Part shown: piece by piece, positions 38,531-48,463 of the stretch
Layout: every line of letters begins with the position of its first letter
Position numbering within the stretch: the first letter of the stretch is position 1
NCBI GenBank assembly: GCA_029690005.1
Contig: CP121458.1
Coordinates: 5,687,952-5,751,951 of the forward strand
Source: Prescottella defluvii
GTDB taxonomy: Bacteria > Actinomycetota > Actinomycetes > Mycobacteriales > Mycobacteriaceae
Length of the DNA: 64,000 nucleotides
Direction: 5' to 3'
The notes under the pieces: generated by a model
What the model saw: the letters and a program-made list of their open reading frames with translations, nothing else
What the model was told of the DNA's origin: nothing
Database searches by the model: none
Translations under genes and position numbers: made by a program

Positions 38531-39091
38531 GTGTCGGGGTGGAGTATCGGCAGCGCGGCGGCGTGCTCGTAGCTGTGCCACCACACCTGCCCCGCGGCCG
38601 GGCCGCGCAGGATCAGGAGGTCGTACATGCCGCATCCCTCGTTCGCGAGAATGGTCGCGCCGCGGTGGATCCGGCCTATGTTCTCCGACCACTGGAACTC
38701 CGAGTCTTCGGCGGCGGGCAGACAGGGTTGCTCGGCGGTGAAGGGGAAGTCCGCGGCGTAGTCGATCGCGGCGTCCTCTGCCTCCTGCGCGAGAGGGAGC
38801 AACCCGAGCATCGGGCCGGCTCCGCCGTCGCCCACCCGGGTGATCCACTCGCGGTATTCATCCGGTAGGCCGACCCCGAGTCTGTTCTCGAATGCCGCGA
38901 GCATGTCCGGGTCCGCGGGAGCGGCAAGCTCGTAGCGATGCACGGCTGCCCCCATGGATGCGACATCTGTAGCCGATGACCTCCCGGTCGCCGAGTGGGA
39001 CGACCGTGGTCCTCAGATCGACTGCTCGTAGTCGATCGAGTCCGGTCAGGATCTCGGCGATCCGATCCGCGTGCTTCCGCGCGTGTTCCAT
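38410..39091 (-). CDS. SMI1/KNR4 (SUKH-fold) protein, frame broken once
   Basis: The main part (start of the long frame at 38955) carries the SUKH signature: LAAFENRLGVGLPDEYREWI followed by VGDGGAGPMLGLLPL, and DLLILRGPAAGQVWWHS. An N-terminal extension from ATG 39091 (MEHARKHADRIAEILTGLDR) joins it in frame if a run of five G near 38953 is really four, giving HGAAVHRYELAAP and about 226 residues. SUKH proteins are often immunity proteins against contact-dependent toxins, but isolated ones are common and no toxin gene is visible here. Confidence 0.75.
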
Positions 39092-39222
39092 ACGCACATC
39101 CTGACGGATGCGACGCAGAGCAGGGCCTCGCATTGCAGTCCCGTCGAACGTTTGGACCGCACACGGCGGATCAGCGGCGCGGGTGTGGAGAGGCAACCCG
39201 AATTCCACCCCGCAGGCGCTTG

Positions 39223-40911
39223 TCAGCCGAGGCCGGACCCTGCGTCGTCGATGCCGGACTTGGCGCGCAGCGGCACCTCTCGCCAGATCAGGATCAGTAC
39301 CAGCGCGGCCACGGCGAGGATCACGATCGGCGGGTAGACGGCCTCGAACGCGGTCGCGAAGCCGTTCTTGAACGGTGCCGCCAGCGTCGCGTCGATCTGC
39401 TGGATGAACGACGTGTCCTCCATCGCGGCCCGCGCGGCGCTGGGGTCGCCGGTCGCGAGTGTGCGGGAGATTCCGGCCTCGACCGGGTTCGGGCTGTTCA
39501 CGCCGGCGGCGACGGCCTGCCTGAACTCCGGCGACTGCGCCGCTTCCTGAAGTTGGGTGCTGATCGCCGGGGTGAGCTTCGCGAACAGGATCGACAGGAA
39601 CAGCGCCACGCCCATCGTTCCGCCGATCTGCCTGAAGAAGGTCGCGGCGGCGGTCGAGACGCCCATGTCCTTGGGCGGCAACGCGTTCTGGATCGCCAGG
39701 GTCAGCGGCTGGAGCAGGTTCCCGAGGCCCAGGCCGAGTACGAATATGTACAACATGAACACCGGCAGGCTGGTCTCGGCGGTCACCGAGTGCAGCAGCA
39801 GTGCCGCGAGCGCGATCAGCACCGCACCGGCGACCGTGAAGATCCGGTAGCGACCGGTCTTGGCGATCAACTGCCCCGACAGCACCGACGCGATCGCGAT
39901 GCCCAGCACTGCCGGCAGCATCTGGAAGCCGGCCGTCGTCGGGCTCGATCCCTTCACGACCTGCAGGTACTGCGGGATCACCGTGATGGCGCCGAACATG
40001 ACCGCGCCGACGAGGAAGCTGATGAGCACGCCCAGCGCGAACGTCTGGTTGCGGAAGAAGTGCAGCGGGAACAGCGCGGAATCGCGCATGACGTGCTCGA
40101 CGGCGACGAAGCCGAGGATGCCCACGACACCGATCGCGTAGCAGGCCAACGCCTTCGGACTGCTCCATCCCCAATCGCGACCCTGCTCGGCGACCACCAG
40201 CAACGGCACCAGCCCGACGGCGAGGACGAGAGCGCCCCACCAGTCGATCCGCATGGGCCTGTGCACCGGCGGTAGGTGCAGCACCCGTCCCACCACGGCC
40301 AGCGCGGCCAGCCCGATCGGCACGTTCACGAGGAACACCCACCGCCAACCGGCGATCCCGAGGATCGATTCCTGCCCGGACAGCACACCGCCGATGACGG
40401 GACCGAGCACGCTCGAGGTACCGAACACGGCGAGGAAGTAGCCCTGGTAGCGGGCGCGTTCGCGGGGCGGGACGATGTCACCGATGATCGCGAGCGCCAG
40501 CGAGAACAGGCCGCCGGCGCCGAGGCCCTGGATGGCCCGGAACACGGCGAGCATGTACATCGACTGCGCGAAGGTGCACAGGATAGAGCCGAAGACGAAC
40601 AGCACGATGGCGGCCATGAAGAACGACTTGCGGCCGTAGATGTCGGACAGCTTGCCGTAGAGCGGGGTTACGAGTGTCGCGGTGATCAGGTACGCGGTCG
40701 TCACCCACGCCTGCAGCGCGTACCCGTTGAGGTCGTCGGCGATGGTGCGCATCGCGGTCGCGACCACGGTCTGGTCGAGGGCCGCGAGGAACATCCCGAG
40801 CAGCAGGCCACTGAGGATCGCCAGGATCTGGCGATGTGTGAACGTGGCCTGCGGCTCGGGCGCGACGGCGGAGGCGGAGTCCCGGTCGGCGTCTCGCGCT
40901 TCCTCGGTCAT
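39223..40911 (-). CDS. MFS multidrug exporter, DHA2/EmrB-QacA type
   Basis: A 562-residue intact protein with 14 predicted spans. Motifs: FLAALDQTVVATAMRTIADD in span 1 (motif D1), GKLSDIYGRKSFF (motif A), and AVFGTSSVLGPVIGGVLSG (motif C, antiporter). Similar to actinobacterial multidrug efflux pumps. A long extracytoplasmic loop lies between the last spans. Separated from the downstream-oriented enoyl-CoA hydratase-like gene by 33 bases on the same strand, so co-transcription is possible. Confidence 0.9.
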   Translation of the reverse strand: MTEEARDADRDSASAVAPEPQATFTHRQILAILSGLLLGMFLAALDQTVVATAMRTIADDLNGYALQAWVTTAYLITATLVTPLYGKLSDIYGRKSFFMAAIVLFVFGSILCTFAQSMYMLAVFRAIQGLGAGGLFSLALAIIGDIVPPRERARYQGYFLAVFGTSSVLGPVIGGVLSGQESILGIAGWRWVFLVNVPIGLAALAVVGRVLHLPPVHRPMRIDWWGALVLAVGLVPLLVVAEQGRDWGWSSPKALACYAIGVVGILGFVAVEHVMRDSALFPLHFFRNQTFALGVLISFLVGAVMFGAITVIPQYLQVVKGSSPTTAGFQMLPAVLGIAIASVLSGQLIAKTGRYRIFTVAGAVLIALAALLLHSVTAETSLPVFMLYIFVLGLGLGNLLQPLTLAIQNALPPKDMGVSTAAATFFRQIGGTMGVALFLSILFAKLTPAISTQLQEAAQSPEFRQAVAAGVNSPNPVEAGISRTLATGDPSAARAAMEDTSFIQQIDATLAAPFKNGFATAFEAVYPPIVILAVAALVLILIWREVPLRAKSGIDDAGSGLG

Positions 40912-40944
40912 CTCGACCCCTCACCGTCGCCCTCGGGCCGTCGG

Positions 40945-41775
40945 TCAGCGCCCCTTGAACTCGGGCGGGCGCTTCTGGAACACCGCCGTGATGGCCTCGG
41001 TGAGGTCCTCCGACGGCAGGAAGGCCGCATTCCACGCGGCCACGTAACGCAGGCTGTCGTTGACCGCCGCGGAACGGCCGTGGTCGAGCACGTCCTTGAT
41101 GCCGTGCACCACGAGCGGCGGGTTCGCCGCGATCTCGGCGGCGGTCGCGTGAGCGGCGGCGAGCACCGCGTCGGCGTCCTCGAACACGTCATTGACCAGT
41201 CCGATCTTCTCCGCGCGTGCGGCGTCGATGTCCTTGCCGGTCAGCGCGAGTTCGCGCAGATGCCCGTCGCCGATGATCGCAGGCAGGCGGGCGAAGCTGC
41301 CCATGTCGGCGACGATAGCAACCTTGACCTCGCGGATGCTGAACTTCGCGTCGGCGCTCGCGTACCGGATGTCGGCGGCCGAGATGAGGTCGACGCCGCC
41401 GCCGATGCACCAGCCCTGGATCGCCGCGACGACGGGCTTGCGGCAGTCCGCGACGGCGTTGATGCCGGACTGCATGCGCTTGATCAGTTCGTGGAAGTCG
41501 GTGCGCGGGCCGGCCTGCGCCTTGTCGGCGAGGACCGCCCCGAATCCGCTGCTCATCGCCGGCAGGTCGAGTCCGAAGGAGAAGTGCTTGCCGGAACCGG
41601 CGAGCACCACCGCGCGAACCTCCGGGTCGGCGTCGAGCGCGGCGAAGACGCCGGGGAGCTCGTCCCAGAAGTCCGGCCCCATCGCGTTGCCCTTGCCCGG
41701 CCCGATCAAAGTGACCTGGGCGACGTGCTCCTTGCGCTCGACCGTGAACGCCTTCCAGCTCTGCATATCCGTCAT
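40945..41775 (-). CDS. Crotonase-family delta3,5-delta2,4-dienoyl-CoA isomerase-like enzyme
   Basis: A 276-residue intact protein. Oxyanion hole segments HFSFGLDLPAM and GWCIGGGVDLISAADIRYAS. Acidic residues in KFSIREVKVAIVADMGS align with the Glu and Asp that ECH1-type dienoyl-CoA isomerases use, and the aspartate of GGGVDL matches as well; this distinguishes it from plain enoyl-CoA hydratases. It would act in beta-oxidation of unsaturated fatty acids. Next to an MFS gene on one side and an AhpD-like gene on the other. Confidence 0.85.
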   Translation of the reverse strand: MTDMQSWKAFTVERKEHVAQVTLIGPGKGNAMGPDFWDELPGVFAALDADPEVRAVVLAGSGKHFSFGLDLPAMSSGFGAVLADKAQAGPRTDFHELIKRMQSGINAVADCRKPVVAAIQGWCIGGGVDLISAADIRYASADAKFSIREVKVAIVADMGSFARLPAIIGDGHLRELALTGKDIDAARAEKIGLVNDVFEDADAVLAAAHATAAEIAANPPLVVHGIKDVLDHGRSAAVNDSLRYVAAWNAAFLPSEDLTEAITAVFQKRPPEFKGR

Positions 41776-41814
41776 TACTCGAGAGTAACCTTTGACGCCG
41801 GCTTTGACACCAGG

Positions 41815-42252
41815 TCAGGGAGCGACGGGATAGCGGCTGGTGATCGCGACCCGGTTCCACGCGTTCATCACGACCGCGAGCCAGCTGACCGCCGACGCCT
41901 GCTGATCGGTCAGCGACCCGTCGTCCCAGGTGTGCGGATCCGGTACCGGCAGTTTGGTCACCTGCTCCGCCAGCGCCAGGGCGGCGCGCTCCTGCGGGGT
42001 GAAGTACTGCGACTCCCACCAGGCGGCGGCGACGGCCAGCCGGTCGCTCGTCTCCCCCTTCGCGATGGCGTCGCGGGTGTGCATCCGCAGGCAGAACGCG
42101 CACCCGTTGATCTGCGAGATCCGGACCTTGACCAGCTCGCCCAGGAGCGGGTCCAGTCCGGACGCCCCGATCGCCGCGTCGGCCTCGGCGCTGAACGCCA
42201 TCAGCTGCTTGTAGATGCCGGGGTGCTGCTTACTGAGGTTCACCGAGCCCAT
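41815..42252 (-). CDS. AhpD-like carboxymuconolactone decarboxylase-domain protein
   Basis: A 145-residue intact protein. The AhpD motif QINGCAFCLRMHTRDA has the redox CxxC pair with the following histidine, and ALALAEQVTKLP is the second conserved helix. Such proteins reduce peroxides or act as peroxidase-like disulfide reductases. A WLAVVMNAWNRVAI C-terminus is usual for this subgroup. 40 bases downstream of the VOC gene on the same strand. Confidence 0.9.
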   Translation of the reverse strand: MGSVNLSKQHPGIYKQLMAFSAEADAAIGASGLDPLLGELVKVRISQINGCAFCLRMHTRDAIAKGETSDRLAVAAAWWESQYFTPQERAALALAEQVTKLPVPDPHTWDDGSLTDQQASAVSWLAVVMNAWNRVAITSRYPVAP

Positions 42253-42295
42253 GTCCAGTCCCTCCGACGTTCGACTGCAGTCACGGTCCGAAGTG

Positions 42296-42648
42296 TCATT
42301 CCCGATGTTGAACGATGTTCAGGACGTTGCCGTCCGGCGCACGGACGAAGAAGCGGCGCACGCCCCACGGTTCGGTGGTCAACGGATACACGATCTCGTA
42401 ACCGAGCTTCCGGGCTTCCTCGTACGCGGCATCGACGTCGTCGGCGTGCACCGACACGACCGAATCCTCGGGCGCGGACGCATCGCGGGTCACGAGTTGG
42501 ACGTTCGCCCCGAGTCGGGTGAGGTGTAGCGCGCTACCCAGCCCATGTCGAACTCCTCGGTACTCAACCCGAGATAGTCCGTGTAGAAGCGTTTGGCCTT
42601 CTCGACGTCGGCGACGCGAAGGTTGGCTGTGACGCGCATGACGCGCAT
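42296..42648 (-). CDS. VOC-superfamily (glyoxalase-like) protein, frame broken once
   Basis: Start ATG 42648 behind AGGAGG. N-terminal half RVTANLRVADVEKAKRFYTD, YLGLSTEEFDMGWVARY; after a break near 42513 (G run 4 for 5) NVQLVTRD and VRRFFVRAPDGNVLNIVQH. The repaired 117-residue protein has the beta-alpha-beta-beta-beta repeats of the VOC fold and a C-terminal glutamate replaced region. Substrate unknown. Confidence 0.85.
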
Positions 42649-42825
42649 ATCGCCCTCCTGCCCCACTGGTTCGATGGACACTCGGAATCCTCCCAGGCCG
42701 AGGCGGATCAGGGGCGTGGACCGGTGAAGATCTTGGCCCGGGCTCCGAGCGGCGCTCGTTAAATGCGTGCTAAATCCGCGCCGACCGGCCTGTTCTCGAT
42801 GCCGGGACAGCGGATGATCGATCTG

Positions 42826-42851
42826 CCCGCCCGGATCCTCGGCCGGGCGGG
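42826..42851 (+). repeat. Stem-loop in the leader of the OHCU decarboxylase gene
   Basis: Perfect 9-base arms, 42826-42834 and 42843-42851, around an 8-base loop, about 28 bases before the GTG start at 42879. It may be a terminator-like attenuator or a remnant; no function can be assigned. The remaining gap 42649-42878 shows nothing else. Confidence 0.4.
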
Positions 42852-42878
42852 TCCGCGGCGACGAGCGGAGGATGCGCC

Positions 42879-43401
42879 GTGCTGATGCATCAGGGAATCG
42901 GCTTGGACCGGTTCAACGAGTTGCCACGCCGACGCGCGGTGCACGCTCTCTTCGAATGTTGCAGCTGCCTGTCGTGGTCGGCCCGCCTCGCCGACGGGCG
43001 CGCGTACGCGACGCATGCGGAGCTGTTGGCCCGCGCGGACGACGAGTTCGGCGCGCTGCCGGAATCCGAGATCGAGCAGGTCCTGCAGGGTCATCCCCGG
43101 ATCGGGTCGCGAAAGCAGAGCTCGTCGTCGTCCCGGGAGCAGTGCGCGGTGTGGGTCGACGACGACGCCGTCATGCGCACCCTGGACGAGGCCTCCGCCG
43201 TGTACGAGGAGCACTTCGGATTCCGCTACGTGTGGTGCTCGGACGGTCGCGACGGCCGGGCACTGCTCGCGGACCTCACCGCCCGGTTGGGCCACGATCT
43301 CGAAGAGCGAACGTCAGGTCCGCACGACGGAGCTCGCGAAGATCACGCGCACCCGGCTCGAGCGAATGCTGGGGCCGGAGGACGGTTTCCCCGACTACTG
43401 A
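42879..43401 (+). CDS. OHCU decarboxylase-like protein of urate breakdown (frame broken once)
   Basis: Start GTG 42879 behind CGGAGGA. It resembles 2-oxo-4-hydroxy-4-carboxy-5-ureidoimidazoline decarboxylase, the last step from urate to S-allantoin: FNELPRRRAVHALFECCSC, WSARLADGRAYATHAELLAR, and the conserved LQGHPRIGSR motif with the catalytic-region histidine. A single extra base near 43308 breaks the frame; after repair it ends TTELAKITRTRLERMLGPED and so on at 43401, about 173 residues. No other urate genes lie nearby. Confidence 0.8.
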
Positions 43402-44039
43402 ACGTCGGCGGCGCTCCATTCGGCGCGCGCGACGGCGCCCGCGAACAGCGCCGTGACGGCCGCCCCGATCGCCTGCTGGTTGACGTCCTCGGGGTCGACG
43501 GTGTGCTCGAGCACCAGACCGGAGATCAACGCGGTCAGCGACAGTGCGGTGGTGCGCACGTCGATGTCCACTCCCCACTCGCGGGCACGGTCGGCGATCA
43601 GCTCGACGAGTTTGCTTCGCAGATAACGCCGTTCACGAATGTAGGACTGCTTGATGCCGGGGTCGCGCACGGCCTGGACCCCGAACTCGAGCACGAGCAG
43701 GGACCACTCGGAGTCGGCGATGAGCGCTGACGCGACGGCGGCCCCGCCCTTGCCGACCGCGTCGGCCAGGTCCAGTCCCGCGACCTCGGCGAGTACCCGG
43801 CCGGCGAGGTCGAGGGAGCGCTGCGCGAACAGTTCGGCGAACAGGTCCTGTTTGGACTCGAAGTTCGAGTACACCGCGCCCTTGGTGAATCCCGCGCGGC
43901 GGGCGATCTCAGCGAGCCGAGCACCCGCGAATCCCCGTTCGGCGAACTCCTCAGCGGCAGCCTCCAGGATGCGGGCGCGCACGACGTCCCGTCCGGGACG
44001 CGTGGTCGCGGTCACCTCGTCTTGACGACTACCAGTCAC
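43395..44039 (-). CDS. TetR-family repressor
   Basis: A 214-residue intact protein, start GTG 44039 (or GTG 44015). N-terminal helix-turn-helix: ILEAAAEEFAERGFAGARLA, EIARRAGFTKGAVYSNFESK. The C-terminal ligand domain is unremarkable. It is divergent from a membrane protein gene, and two palindromes lie directly at its start (44041-44069), so it most likely represses both genes. Convergent with the OHCU gene with a 7-base overlap. Confidence 0.93.
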   Translation of the reverse strand: MTGSRQDEVTATTRPGRDVVRARILEAAAEEFAERGFAGARLAEIARRAGFTKGAVYSNFESKQDLFAELFAQRSLDLAGRVLAEVAGLDLADAVGKGGAAVASALIADSEWSLLVLEFGVQAVRDPGIKQSYIRERRYLRSKLVELIADRAREWGVDIDVRTTALSLTALISGLVLEHTVDPEDVNQQAIGAAVTALFAGAVARAEWSAADVQ

Positions 44040-44040
44040 G

Positions 44041-44069
44041 ATACCTACGGTATTCAATACCCGCGGTAT
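44041..44069. promoter_or_regulatory. Tandem TetR operator
   Basis: Two 13-base palindromes, ATACCTACGGTAT and ATACCCGCGGTAT, separated by TCA, so their centres are 16 bases apart. Both are ATACC-N3-GGTAT. They lie between the divergent TetR gene and the membrane protein gene, one base before the TetR start, which fits self-repression. Confidence 0.85.
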
Positions 44070-44120
44070 CGACAAGACGTTCGGTGCCGCCTCGAACTCC
44101 GTAGACATCGAGGACAGCCC

Positions 44121-45227
44121 GTGACCGCACCGAGCACCACTGCCCCGGAAGCCGACGCCGGGCGCGCCGCGCCGCACCACCATTCGAAGAGCGATCCGCT
44201 CGCGCGCTTCGGCAGCGGCAAGGTCATGGCAGCGCTCGTCGTCGGCGTCCTGGCTTTGCAACTCGGCTTCATCCTCAGTTACGTTGCGGCGTTCCATCAG
44301 CCGACGCCTCGCGACATCACGATCGCGGTCGTCGCGGGCCCCGGACTGCCCGAGGGCATCGCCCAGCAGTCGGCCGACAAGCTCAACGCGCTCGACGGGC
44401 ATCCCCTCGACGCCCGGACCGCGACCGACACCGCGGAGGTCCGCCGACTGTTGCGCGATCGGGAAATTCAGGGCGCCTACGTGATCGAGCCGACCGGTAC
44501 GGACACGCTGTTCACCGCGAGCGCCGGCGGTAGCTCGATCGCGACGGCGCTCGAGTCGATCTTCGATCGGGTGGCCGCCGACCAGCACCGCCAGGTGACG
44601 GTGCGCGACGAGATCCCGGTCGGCATGCATGACAACCGCGGCCTGTCCGGGTTCTACCTGTCGATCGGCTGGGTCGTCGGCGGGTACCTGCTGGCGGCGG
44701 CGATCGGCCTGATCATCGGCGCGCCGGCCACACTGCGGCAGGCCTGGGCGCAGATCGCAGTGATGTTCGGCTACGCGGTGGTCTCGGGCGCGTTGGGCGC
44801 GCTCATCACGACGCATGTGCTGGGGACCTTCGCCGGGCACTGGTTCCCGCTATGGCTGCTGGGCACCGGCGTGGTGTTCGGAACGGGACTGTTCACGCTG
44901 GGGCTGCGGGCCGCGGTCGGCATCCTGGCGGTGCCGCTCGCGATCGCGGTGTTCGTCGTGTTGGGCAATCCGAGTGCCGGTGGCGCGTTCGGAGCCAACG
45001 TGATTCCGGGCTTCTACGCCGCGATCGGCCAGTGGATCACGCCCGGCGCGGGCACAGAGGGCGTGCGCAGCATCGTGTACTTCGACAACGTGGGGCTGGT
45101 CCAGCCCGTCGTGACGCTGGTGCTGTACTCCGTGGTCGGCGCAGCCCTGATGCTCGGGTTCACCGGGTGGCGCGCGCGCCGGGCCCGGAGATCAGTCCCG
45201 CATACGGCTGCCCACGCCGCGAAGTAG
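44121..45227 (+). CDS. ABC-2/DUF3533-like membrane protein under TetR control
   Basis: A 368-residue intact protein, start GTG 44121. One N-terminal span (KVMAALVVGVLALQLGFILS), then an extracytoplasmic domain of about 140 residues (RDITIAVVAGPGLPEGIAQQ), then five spans in the C-terminal half. This is the layout of YhgE/Pip-like and DUF3533 proteins related to ABC-2 permeases, which have no ATPase of their own nearby. Regulated by the adjacent TetR protein; probably export or envelope stress. Confidence 0.75.
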   Translation: MTAPSTTAPEADAGRAAPHHHSKSDPLARFGSGKVMAALVVGVLALQLGFILSYVAAFHQPTPRDITIAVVAGPGLPEGIAQQSADKLNALDGHPLDARTATDTAEVRRLLRDREIQGAYVIEPTGTDTLFTASAGGSSIATALESIFDRVAADQHRQVTVRDEIPVGMHDNRGLSGFYLSIGWVVGGYLLAAAIGLIIGAPATLRQAWAQIAVMFGYAVVSGALGALITTHVLGTFAGHWFPLWLLGTGVVFGTGLFTLGLRAAVGILAVPLAIAVFVVLGNPSAGGAFGANVIPGFYAAIGQWITPGAGTEGVRSIVYFDNVGLVQPVVTLVLYSVVGAALMLGFTGWRARRARRSVPHTAAHAAK

Positions 45228-45242
45228 TCCTACGCTGAATCC

Positions 45243-45715
45243 ATGCCCAGGCTGCTGCATCCCAATGCGGCGCACGTCGCCGACACCTTGATCGCGCGCG
45301 GCCATCACGGGGTGATCATCAGTCAGCCGGCGCCGACGCACAGCGCGAGCGAGGCCGCGGCAGCCCTGGGCGTGGATCTGGGCGCGATCGTCAAGTCGCT
45401 CGTGTTCCTACTCGACGACGACCCGGTCCTGCTGCTGGTGTCCGGGCACACGAGGTGAACGTGGCGGCGACCGGCACCCGCCTGCAGGGCACCCTGACGC
45501 AGGCACCGCTGGACCTCGTCACCGAGGTGACCGGTCAGCCGATCGGCGGGATCGCGCCGCTGGGGCATCCCACCAACCTGCCGACCTATCTCGACAGCAC
45601 GCTCGCCGGGTATCCGGAGCTGTGGGCTGCCGCCGGCCACCCCGACACCGTCTTCCGCACCACGTTCCCGGAGCTGTTGCGGGTGACGGCGGGGCTGGCC
45701 GTCGACATGGACTGA
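45243..45715 (+). CDS. YbaK/ProX-type aminoacyl-tRNA deacylase (frame broken once)
   Basis: Start ATG 45243. HGVIISQPAPTHSASEAAAA and IVKSLVFLLDDDPVLLLVSG contain the conserved lysine of YbaK proteins. Break near 45446 (G run 3 for 4), then HEVNVAATGTRLQ and IGGIAPLGHPTNLPTYLD, the family G-x-x-P-H-like loop. Repaired length 157 residues. Such proteins hydrolyse mischarged tRNAs, for example Cys-tRNA-Pro. It follows the membrane gene by 15 bases but is probably unrelated in function. Confidence 0.85.
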
Positions 45716-45731
45716 CGCCGACCGATCGGCG
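45716..45731 (+). terminator. Short hairpin after the YbaK gene
   Basis: Six-base GC-rich arms, 45716-45721 and 45726-45731, with a CCGA loop, immediately after the stop and followed by GAAATTGG. A weak intrinsic terminator. The rest of the gap to 45842 carries a TTGACA at 45781 and TATAGT at 45801, a possible promoter with a short 14-base spacer. Confidence 0.45.
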
Positions 45732-45841
45732 AAATTGGGCTCGGGGAAAGTAGTTGCCCGCTGAGTGAACGGAACCCTGGTTGACAGGTGAGCCTGGACT
45801 TATAGTGGCGACAGTCCACCAGGTTCGAATCGGAGAATGCC

Positions 45842-46391
45842 TTGTCACAGTCTGTCGAGAATGCGCCGAACTTGCTGTCGTCCCCGCCGAGCCGGGCGTC
45901 GGCAACGACGAGTACAAGGCCGCGATGCGCCGCCACCCGGCAGGCGTCACCATCGTGACCCTCGATTCGGGAACGGTCCGGTCGGCTTCACCGCGACGTC
46001 GTTCGCGTCGCTGTCGATGAACCCGCCGCTGATCTCGTTCAACATCGCGCTGAACTCCTCGAGCATCGACGCACTGCGCGCGGCGGACTCGCTCGTCGTG
46101 CATCTGCTCGGGGAGCACCAGCAGCACCTGTCGCAGCGCTTCTCCCGCAGCGCCGAAGAGCGCTTCAGCGACGAGTCGCTGTGGGGCCGCCTCGAGACGG
46201 GTGAGCCCGTCCTGCACGGCACCCCGATCTGGATGCGCACCACGGTGCACCAGTTGATCCCTGCCGGCGACCACACGCTGGTGATCGGTCTGATCACGCG
46301 CCTCCACAACGAGAACGACGACGAGGCCGCCTCCGCCCCGCTGCTGTACCACGAGGGCCGCTACCACCGGCCGACGCCGCTCGACCAGTAG
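45842..46391 (+). CDS. Flavin reductase-like FMN-binding protein (frame broken twice)
   Basis: Start TTG 45842 behind GGAGA (MSQSVENAPNLLSS when initiated). Breaks near 45884 (C run 4 for 5) and 45970 (G run 3 for 4). The repaired protein of 183 residues reads NDEYKAAMRRHPAGVTIVTL, then PVGFTATSFASLSMNPPLIS, the flavin-binding signature of the flavin reductase domain, and SLVVHLLGEHQQHLSQRF. It likely supplies reduced FMN to a two-component monooxygenase; the luciferase-like gene at 50044 is a possible but distant partner. Confidence 0.85.
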
Positions 46392-46407
46392 TCGGCTCGA
46401 GCACGGA

Positions 46408-46919
<512 letters not shown>

Positions 46920-47131
46920 GGATCCCCTCCGGCCCGAGTCATTCGAACTACGGTGACGCCCACGTGCACACGAATCGCGTACATCAGCCTTCTCGCTCCG
47001 GATCCACGGTTCGTTACCGAGTCTCACCCCGCCGAGTCGAGCACTGTGCCGGGCGTCGAGAACTGGTACATGTAGGAATGATCCGGTCAGGCGGTGCATG
47101 TGGACGCGCATGTCCGACGAAGGGGGCGAAC

Positions 47132-48373
47132 ATGAACGGTCGACGCATCGAGGCGGTGTGTGCACTGACATGTGCGTTGGTCGCCTCTACGGCTGCGATT
47201 ACCGCCCCAGCCTCCGCGGAACCGGGCGTCTGGAACCCGACGATCGTTCTGCCCGCGCCCTCGGGACCGAGCGACGTCGGAAGCACGACCCTCCACCTGG
47301 TGGATTCGCAGCGGGCGGACCCGTGGCGGCCCGATCAGCGGCGCGAACTGATGGTCACGGTGACCTATCCGGCCTCGGATGCCGCGAACTATCCTCTGGC
47401 GCACTATGTCTCGACCGAGTTCGCGGCCGATGCGACGCGGGACCTCGCTGCCGCACTGAGCCTTCCGATCGATGTCCAGAATCTGCTCGGCCTCCACTCG
47501 AACGCCCGCAGCGGTGCTCCCGTCCAGTCGACCGCCGATCGCAGCCTTCCCGTCGTCCTGTTCTCGCCGGGCGCCGTGGTACCTCGCATCTTCGGGACCG
47601 GTGAGGCCGAGGACCTGGCCAGTCGTGGGTACGTGGTGGTGTCGATCGATCACACCTTCGACGCGCAGGCTGTCGAGTTTCCCGGCGGCCGAGTCGTCGA
47701 AGGCATTGCGCCGCCCGAGGAATCCGCGCAATCGACGCCGTGGCTCCGGACCGCTCTCGATGCCAGGGTCGACGACACCGAGTTCGTCCTGGACGAGATC
47801 ATCGCACTGGCGGACGGACACAATCCTGATGTCGAACAGCGCGCGTTGCCGAACGGCTTGAGCCAGGCCATCGATCCTTCGCGGATCGGGATGTTCGGGC
47901 ACTCGCTCGGCGGCTTCACCACGGCCGAGGCGATGGCTCGCGACCCGCGCATCGATGCGGGAGTGAACCTCGACGGCTCACTGGGCTTCGACGACGACTT
48001 GGGACTCGCGGCGGCGCGCGGCCTCGACCGACCGATGCTGCTGATGTCGAGCCAACAGGTTTCGGACACGGGCGCGTTCGCGCGCTCATGGAAGGCCTTC
48101 CGGGACAACACGCGCGGCTGGACGAGGGAACTCGAGTTGGCGCAGGCCGGCCACCACAGCTTCACCGACCTCCAGTCGCTCATCCCGCCGTCCGTTGCCG
48201 CGGCCGCTCCGGAGGCGACCGGGTTCTACATCGGAACGATCCCTCCTGAGAACGCGATTCCAGCCGTCCGCGAGTACGTGGCCGCGGCGTTCGACCGATT
48301 CCTCCGCAACCGGACAACCGATCTCCTCGACCGCCCCGACGGGCGCTTCCCGGATGTGCGCTACGTCCGCTGA
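47132..48373 (+). CDS. Secreted alpha/beta-hydrolase, PAF-acetylhydrolase/lipase type
   Basis: A 413-residue intact protein, start ATG 47132 behind AGGGGGCG. Signal peptide ALTCALVASTAAITAPASA. Nucleophile elbow MFGHSLGGFTTAEAM near residue 258; GVNLDGSLGF carries the likely catalytic aspartate, and AGHHSFTDLQ the histidine, the arrangement of platelet-activating-factor acetylhydrolase-like esterases. It acts outside the membrane on short acyl esters or oxidised phospholipids; actual substrate unknown. Confidence 0.88.
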   Translation: MNGRRIEAVCALTCALVASTAAITAPASAEPGVWNPTIVLPAPSGPSDVGSTTLHLVDSQRADPWRPDQRRELMVTVTYPASDAANYPLAHYVSTEFAADATRDLAAALSLPIDVQNLLGLHSNARSGAPVQSTADRSLPVVLFSPGAVVPRIFGTGEAEDLASRGYVVVSIDHTFDAQAVEFPGGRVVEGIAPPEESAQSTPWLRTALDARVDDTEFVLDEIIALADGHNPDVEQRALPNGLSQAIDPSRIGMFGHSLGGFTTAEAMARDPRIDAGVNLDGSLGFDDDLGLAAARGLDRPMLLMSSQQVSDTGAFARSWKAFRDNTRGWTRELELAQAGHHSFTDLQSLIPPSVAAAAPEATGFYIGTIPPENAIPAVREYVAAAFDRFLRNRTTDLLDRPDGRFPDVRYVR

Positions 48374-48463
48374 CTCGGCATCGGCCACTCGATTCCCCTG
48401 AGCTACCACCGACACATCGGTAGACTCGGCTATTGCACTGTCCGATCCACGGATCGAGTCATC

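Noticed and set aside
40276..42522. 748-codon plus-strand frame opposite the MFS and crotonase genes
   Set aside because: Spans several unrelated sense genes and has no recognisable domain.
45781..45806. TTGACA and TATAGT pair as a sigma-A promoter
   Set aside because: Both hexamers are good, but the 14-base spacer is too short for a confident call; kept only as a note.
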